64,000 bases of DNA from Beroe forskalii (Eukaryota > Ctenophora > Nuda > Beroida > Beroidae): NCBI GenBank assembly GCA_011033025.1, contig WFMF01000184.1:186001-250000 (forward strand), in the 5' to 3' direction. The first letter of the stretch is position 1. Every line of letters begins with the position of its first letter. Positions 60,010 through 64,000 of this stretch are shown here, in pieces. A program made the translations under genes and the position numbers. Below the pieces are notes generated by a model that did no database searches, was not told the DNA's origin, and saw only the letters and a program-made list of their open reading frames with translations.

Positions 60010-60475
60010 GTGTTCTGTCACTGGGGTGAGGGGCCACGCCCTTTTTTCCGTCAAAATTAAACTTTCGAATTTTTTCAAAATTCCTTCGCCATCGAGTTGC
60101 TTATGATGAATAAAAATTTGAAGAATTTTGTCCGAATTATTGGGTCACCCTGAGGGGCGTGGGAGGCCACGCCCTTTTTTTCGCAAAAATTAAAGTTTCG
60201 AATTTTTTCGAAATTCCTTCGCCATCAAGTTGCTTATGATCAGTTAAGCTTTTGAGAATTTTGTCCGCATGATTGGGTCGCCCTGAGGGGCGTGGGAGGC
60301 CACGCCCTTTTTTCCGCGAAAAATTAAAATTCGAATTTTTTTCAAAATTCTTCAGCCATTGAGTTGCTTATGATGAGTAAAGGTTTTGAGAATATTGTCG
60401 GCAATATTGGGTTACCGTTGGGGGCGTGGGAAGCTTTTTTTCGCAGAAATTAAAGTTTCGAATTTCCCCTCCAAA
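60010..60475 (+). repeat. ~133-bp tandem repeat, about 3.5 units
   Basis: Units carry GGCCACGCCCTTTTTTCC (60032, 60165, 60298), then TTTCGAATTTTTT, CTTCGCCAT, GTTGCTTATGAT, TTTTGTCCG and GGGTCACCCTGAGGGGCGTG. A solitary inverted unit is at 14568-14700. Confidence 0.85.
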
Positions 60476-60660
60476 CTCGCACAGTCAAATCACTGTCAAA
60501 GGGACATGTGGCCGTTAGCTCATGCGGCGGCCATCATTCGCCGTCCGTAGGACGGGAACCGACTAGTGTTAATAACTGACCATGACCATTTCCCTAAATT
60601 GTTAATTAGAAAATCAGAATCATCGGTTTCGGTTTAGGTTGGCTTGAACGCCCATTTTAC

Positions 60661-60746
60661 CGGTATTTCGGTTAACCGGTATTTCGGTTAACCGGTATTT
60701 CGGTTAACCGGTATTTCGGTTAACCGGTATTTCGGTATCGGTTAAC
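60661..60746. repeat. 16-bp tandem repeat CGGTATTTCGGTTAAC, five units
   Basis: Exact units start at 60661, 60677, 60693, 60709 and 60725 (the last is slightly altered). Each junction forms the palindrome GGTTAACC. It lies 16 bases beyond the donor of the last visible TRIM exon. Confidence 0.92.
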
Positions 60747-60761
60747 TATTCATTTCCTCAC

Positions 60762-63700
60762 CTCTGGACGGTAGGCGGTGATTTCAGCTATACGGGTCCG
60801 GATGGTTGGGGCCATGGATACCAGGTCCTTCATGTCACCTGAGGGCATAGAGTTTTCGCTATTTGTGGGTGCTTTACCCATATTGTGTGTGTACATGTTT
60901 CACTTGATGATAAAGACACGCATTTTTACGGTGCGTGCAGTTTACTTTTCAAAGATTTTCTGTCGAAAAATACAGTATTTTTACACGTTTTTAATTTCAT
61001 CGATTGATTCATGCGCACAAATGATATGGGTTAAGTTTAGGAAGAGTATTGGGAGATGGATCAAGGATATTATTTCGACTCATTGAAGAATAGAAGATTG
61101 TGTGGAATGATGTCAAAAATGCTATCATTTCTTGGGTGGTGTCGGGGTTTCTAGTGTAAAGAAGTAGTGCTAGCAGTTGCGGGGGAGGAGGATTTGGGAA
61201 AATAATTTGCCATTCAAATTTTTCAGGAAACTCATCCGGAAACGTAAAAAAATTGAAAAAAAGATAGTGATAACTTCATTTATTGAACAATACCATACTG
61301 TGCATGTAATGAAATTTAATAGTTTCAGACTAAAACAATATGTTTCATATAATAAGTACCATTTAATCGAATTCGACCCATTATATTTAACCTCGCGGAA
61401 TAATGAAGAATAGACTAAGTTTCACATTTGCAATATGATAACAATGTATTAGGACCATGATTTGATACACCCCAAGTATCAAACTATCAAACTACTATCT
61501 CAGATCATGAATACTAAACATTGAGTGCTGATAAATAAATCATTAATATTATTCTAACCGACCTTAGGTTTAATATCACAGATCAGCACTAAAAGCTTTT
61601 CAGACCTATGCTACAGAGTTCTTTTTGCCTGGCTTTCTTACCATAGGGAAACATTTCCTTGCGTTCGAAAAAGCAATATTTCTGTTCGAAGGACGAAGAT
61701 TAAGCTGGAATTACCTTGTCTAATAAGGGCACAGAGGTAGTCGAGTGAGCACTGGGATGAGTTGACTGCGTACTGCAGTTCCTTGTACTTCCCTCGCAGC
61801 TTGTCTGACCGTTCCCCAGAGTGGGTACCCAGCTGGTCCAGCAGCTCTTTCTCCTGAGCCCGAACATGGAGAACAGGAGGTTGTTTAATACCTATTTTTT
61901 CAAAATGCGGCAAAATACGACACGTTATTTTTTGGTGGGAACTGCTGTATTTTTTCAATCCAAAATGTTAATTCAATACCTCTATGTCCCCGAGGAGAGA
62001 AAAATAAAGCTCCGGCAAAACGAGGCAAGGGGCACAATCATTTTTCAATTTTCATGGTTCATCATATTCAAAGCATGGTCCCAATCCTCATTGTTGATCT
62101 AACTATAGACTTACATGGGCAATGACTGCCTCAGTTGTACTCTTGATCTGCTGCTTAACAACTTCATCATTGTCAGTGTCCTTAATGTCTTCTTCCACTG
62201 CTGAGATCAGCTTTTTCAGAGGACCCAGTTTTGCTCTCCCACGCTCAATCTGTAATATTTAATTTAAACTGAGTTATATTTATATCTACATACATCTCTA
62301 AAGTTAATAGCTTTAGAGATGTTAAGTGTGGATTTAATTTTATTCATTTTAATAAAACTCATTTTGATACCAATGCAGCTCCATTATTGTAACATACAAC
62401 GATGATAATTTAGGCAGTAGATTTAAACCTAGAGAACTATGCCAAATCTCCTCTTGAAGTTTCCTCCTCTTAGCAGCAACACACTCCTGAAGGAAACCGT
62501 AGGTGTGGACTTTGTGGTCGATGAGAGTACAGTCCCTGGGGTTAAGATATCAGGAATGAGAATACTGGAACGATATAATGTAAGGAAATATAACTACATA
62601 GTATTGTATCTGCTGCATTAATTGTTCATAGGTATCTACTACTAAAAGGGGCCAGGGGATAGATCTGCAAGAGCCTGGTTAATGCTTTGCTGTAGGTTTC
62701 AATTCTTAAAGTAGAAAAACGCAGTAAAACAAGAATCTGACTCTAAAACACACATTTTCAGCTCACCTACAAATGAGTTCATCACAAGTCTCGCAGTACA
62801 AGTTGAGATCATTGTCCTTGTGTTCACTGCAATGCTCCACCTTGTTGTACACCAACCCCACATTCTCCTGAACCTCATCACGTGTTAGGAGCTTGTGGTT
62901 GCTGACTGCTTTGATGTTCAGGTGAACCTTCTTACACTTCTCACAGAAATCAGTCTGACACTCAACACACCTGACAATAGAATAAGATATTGGAGTCTTG
63001 CAATGATTATACACACAGGTTTCAGAAAATAATGTTCCAATTTTAAGCATGTAGACAGATTATGAAACAAAACACATTCTTAATTCTGGATTATTTACTC
63101 CACACACCAGAACAAAGCAGGTTCTTCACAAGTGCTACAATTCTTAGTTTCCTTTTCTGTACTCTCACCAGCCTCAACCAACTTTACAAATTTATCTAGG
63201 ATGTCATTGGTAGGGAGCAGGTCAACTGTTGGCAGGGATAGCTTGATCTGTCTCAGACATATGGGACAGCTTACTCTGTTATCTTCATTGATCTGGAAAT
63301 GTCAGGAATGAATGATATTATGATCATAATCATTTTGGAACTAAAATAACTAACTGATACTTCATAATCAAATCCCAAGTATAATGAAAGGAAATACATG
63401 TGCTCATATTATTGGTAACCATATGTTGTATAATAAATTCATGAGTCCAGTCTTCATTATCAAGAGTGTAAATTAATGTAAGACACAAAGACTTACTCTC
63501 TTCTGAATGCATGAACTGCAAAATGAGTGGAGACATGTGAGCATTCGTGGATGCTGAAATCTTTCACTACAAAGAGGACAATCAAGAGATTTGACACTTT
63601 TCACAGCTTCCATTGCTAGCTGTTTATTCACTTCCATCACATTTTCTTCCTCAATTTCCATACCATCTGAAAAAAGTGATGGCATGGAAAACTATAATAA

Positions 63701-63920
63701 TTATTGACCGGTACATTATACCATAACTATACAAAAAATTTCTAGAACTAGTGAATATATTTACCATCAGTGAATATATTTACCATCAGAATTTTCTTCG
63801 ATTGATTCATTTTCCTTGTTCTTTTCAGGATAAACTTCTCTGATATCTGCAAGCTGCTTCTCTATTGATATCACTCGTGGAAAATGACTGGCACTTCTTT
63901 GTATTTCAATCTTCTTGCCT
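60762..63920 (-). CDS. TRIM protein (RING, B-box1, B-box2, coiled coil), partial
   Basis: Probable E3 ubiquitin ligase. Exons: 63920-63784, 63666-63497, 63292-63108, 62970-62767, 62535-about 62425, 62249-62115, 61853-61715, 60838-60762. RING C3HC4: CPLC, CLHSFCSSC, then after a phase-0 intron CPIC. B-box1: CSTC...CVECQTDFCEKC. B-box2: CSEH...YCETCDELICR, then DCTLIDHKVH after the next intron. The coiled coil covers the last three exons (LKKLISAVEE, EKELLDQLG, MKDLVSMAPTIRTRI). Phases match at every junction checked except between the 62535 and 62249 exons, where a small exon or another donor may be missing. A repeated GTGTGTxGAG leaves two possible donors near 63100; the one used restores normal B-box spacing. 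The N-terminal acidic exon continues a frame from beyond the window, and C-terminal domains were not found. Confidence 0.85.
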
Positions 63921-64000
63921 CTGAAAGAGATAAATTCAAAAATTAAATGGTATTTTATATGTAAGTTGCCATCATACAACCAAGCCAATGACAATCTTGC

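Overview
The window looks like nuclear DNA of an invertebrate animal. It is AT-rich, genes are split by GT-AG introns, and it carries a TRIM-type gene, CR1-like and I/R1-like LINE remains, many short terminal-inverted-repeat (TIR) elements and several minisatellites. There are no operons, ribosome binding sites or prokaryotic genes. The sequence alone does not identify the species; a sponge, a cnidarian or a soft-bodied marine invertebrate would all fit.

Layout. 1-7.7 kb is a mobile-element nest: a 5'-truncated CR1-like LINE (minus strand) inside a degenerate GAGTCA-type array, next to a LINE ORF1-like fragment on the plus strand. A second, inverted copy of the same ~3.5 kb unit lies at 52.06-55.66 kb. 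Copy A carries two insertions that copy B lacks, so copy B gives the exact empty sites: a 1,853-bp TA-flanked element and a 924-bp element with an 8-bp target duplication. 7.8-9.8 kb holds two tandem arrays.

11.5-29.8 kb (minus strand) is the main gene. Joining 17 small exons by splice site and reading phase gives an uninterrupted 958-codon frame. I assign it, from memory of family motifs, to the uncharacterised DUF6589 family. Its introns are stuffed with TIR elements, including a 3.2-kb one in intron 1 with a younger TA element nested inside. A cysteine-rich exon at 30.4-30.7 kb may be an alternative start, and two exons of an unknown gene lie at 30.9-31.8 kb.

33-40 kb is accessory sequence: a TTAA-flanked element, a ~300-bp satellite with conserved and partly covarying hairpins, and a frameshifted P2X7-C-terminal-like fragment. 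42.4-42.9 kb is an exact 229-bp duplication. 43.8-46.2 kb has another ORF1-like fragment, C2H2 zinc-finger pieces and a compact intronless CtIP/Sae2/Ctp1-like gene. 47.6-48.1 kb is the sister copy of the nested TA element. 49-52 kb is GC-rich, hairpin-rich and G-rich low-complexity DNA.

56.2-57.4 kb is a decayed I/R1-like LINE; 58.3 kb and 59.5-60.7 kb are tandem repeats. 60.8-63.9 kb (minus strand) holds a TRIM gene (RING, B-box1, B-box2, coiled coil) spread over at least eight exons and running off the right edge. The host genes do not form a functional cluster. The CtIP-like protein would act in DNA end resection and the TRIM protein as a ubiquitin ligase; the DUF6589 protein has no known function.
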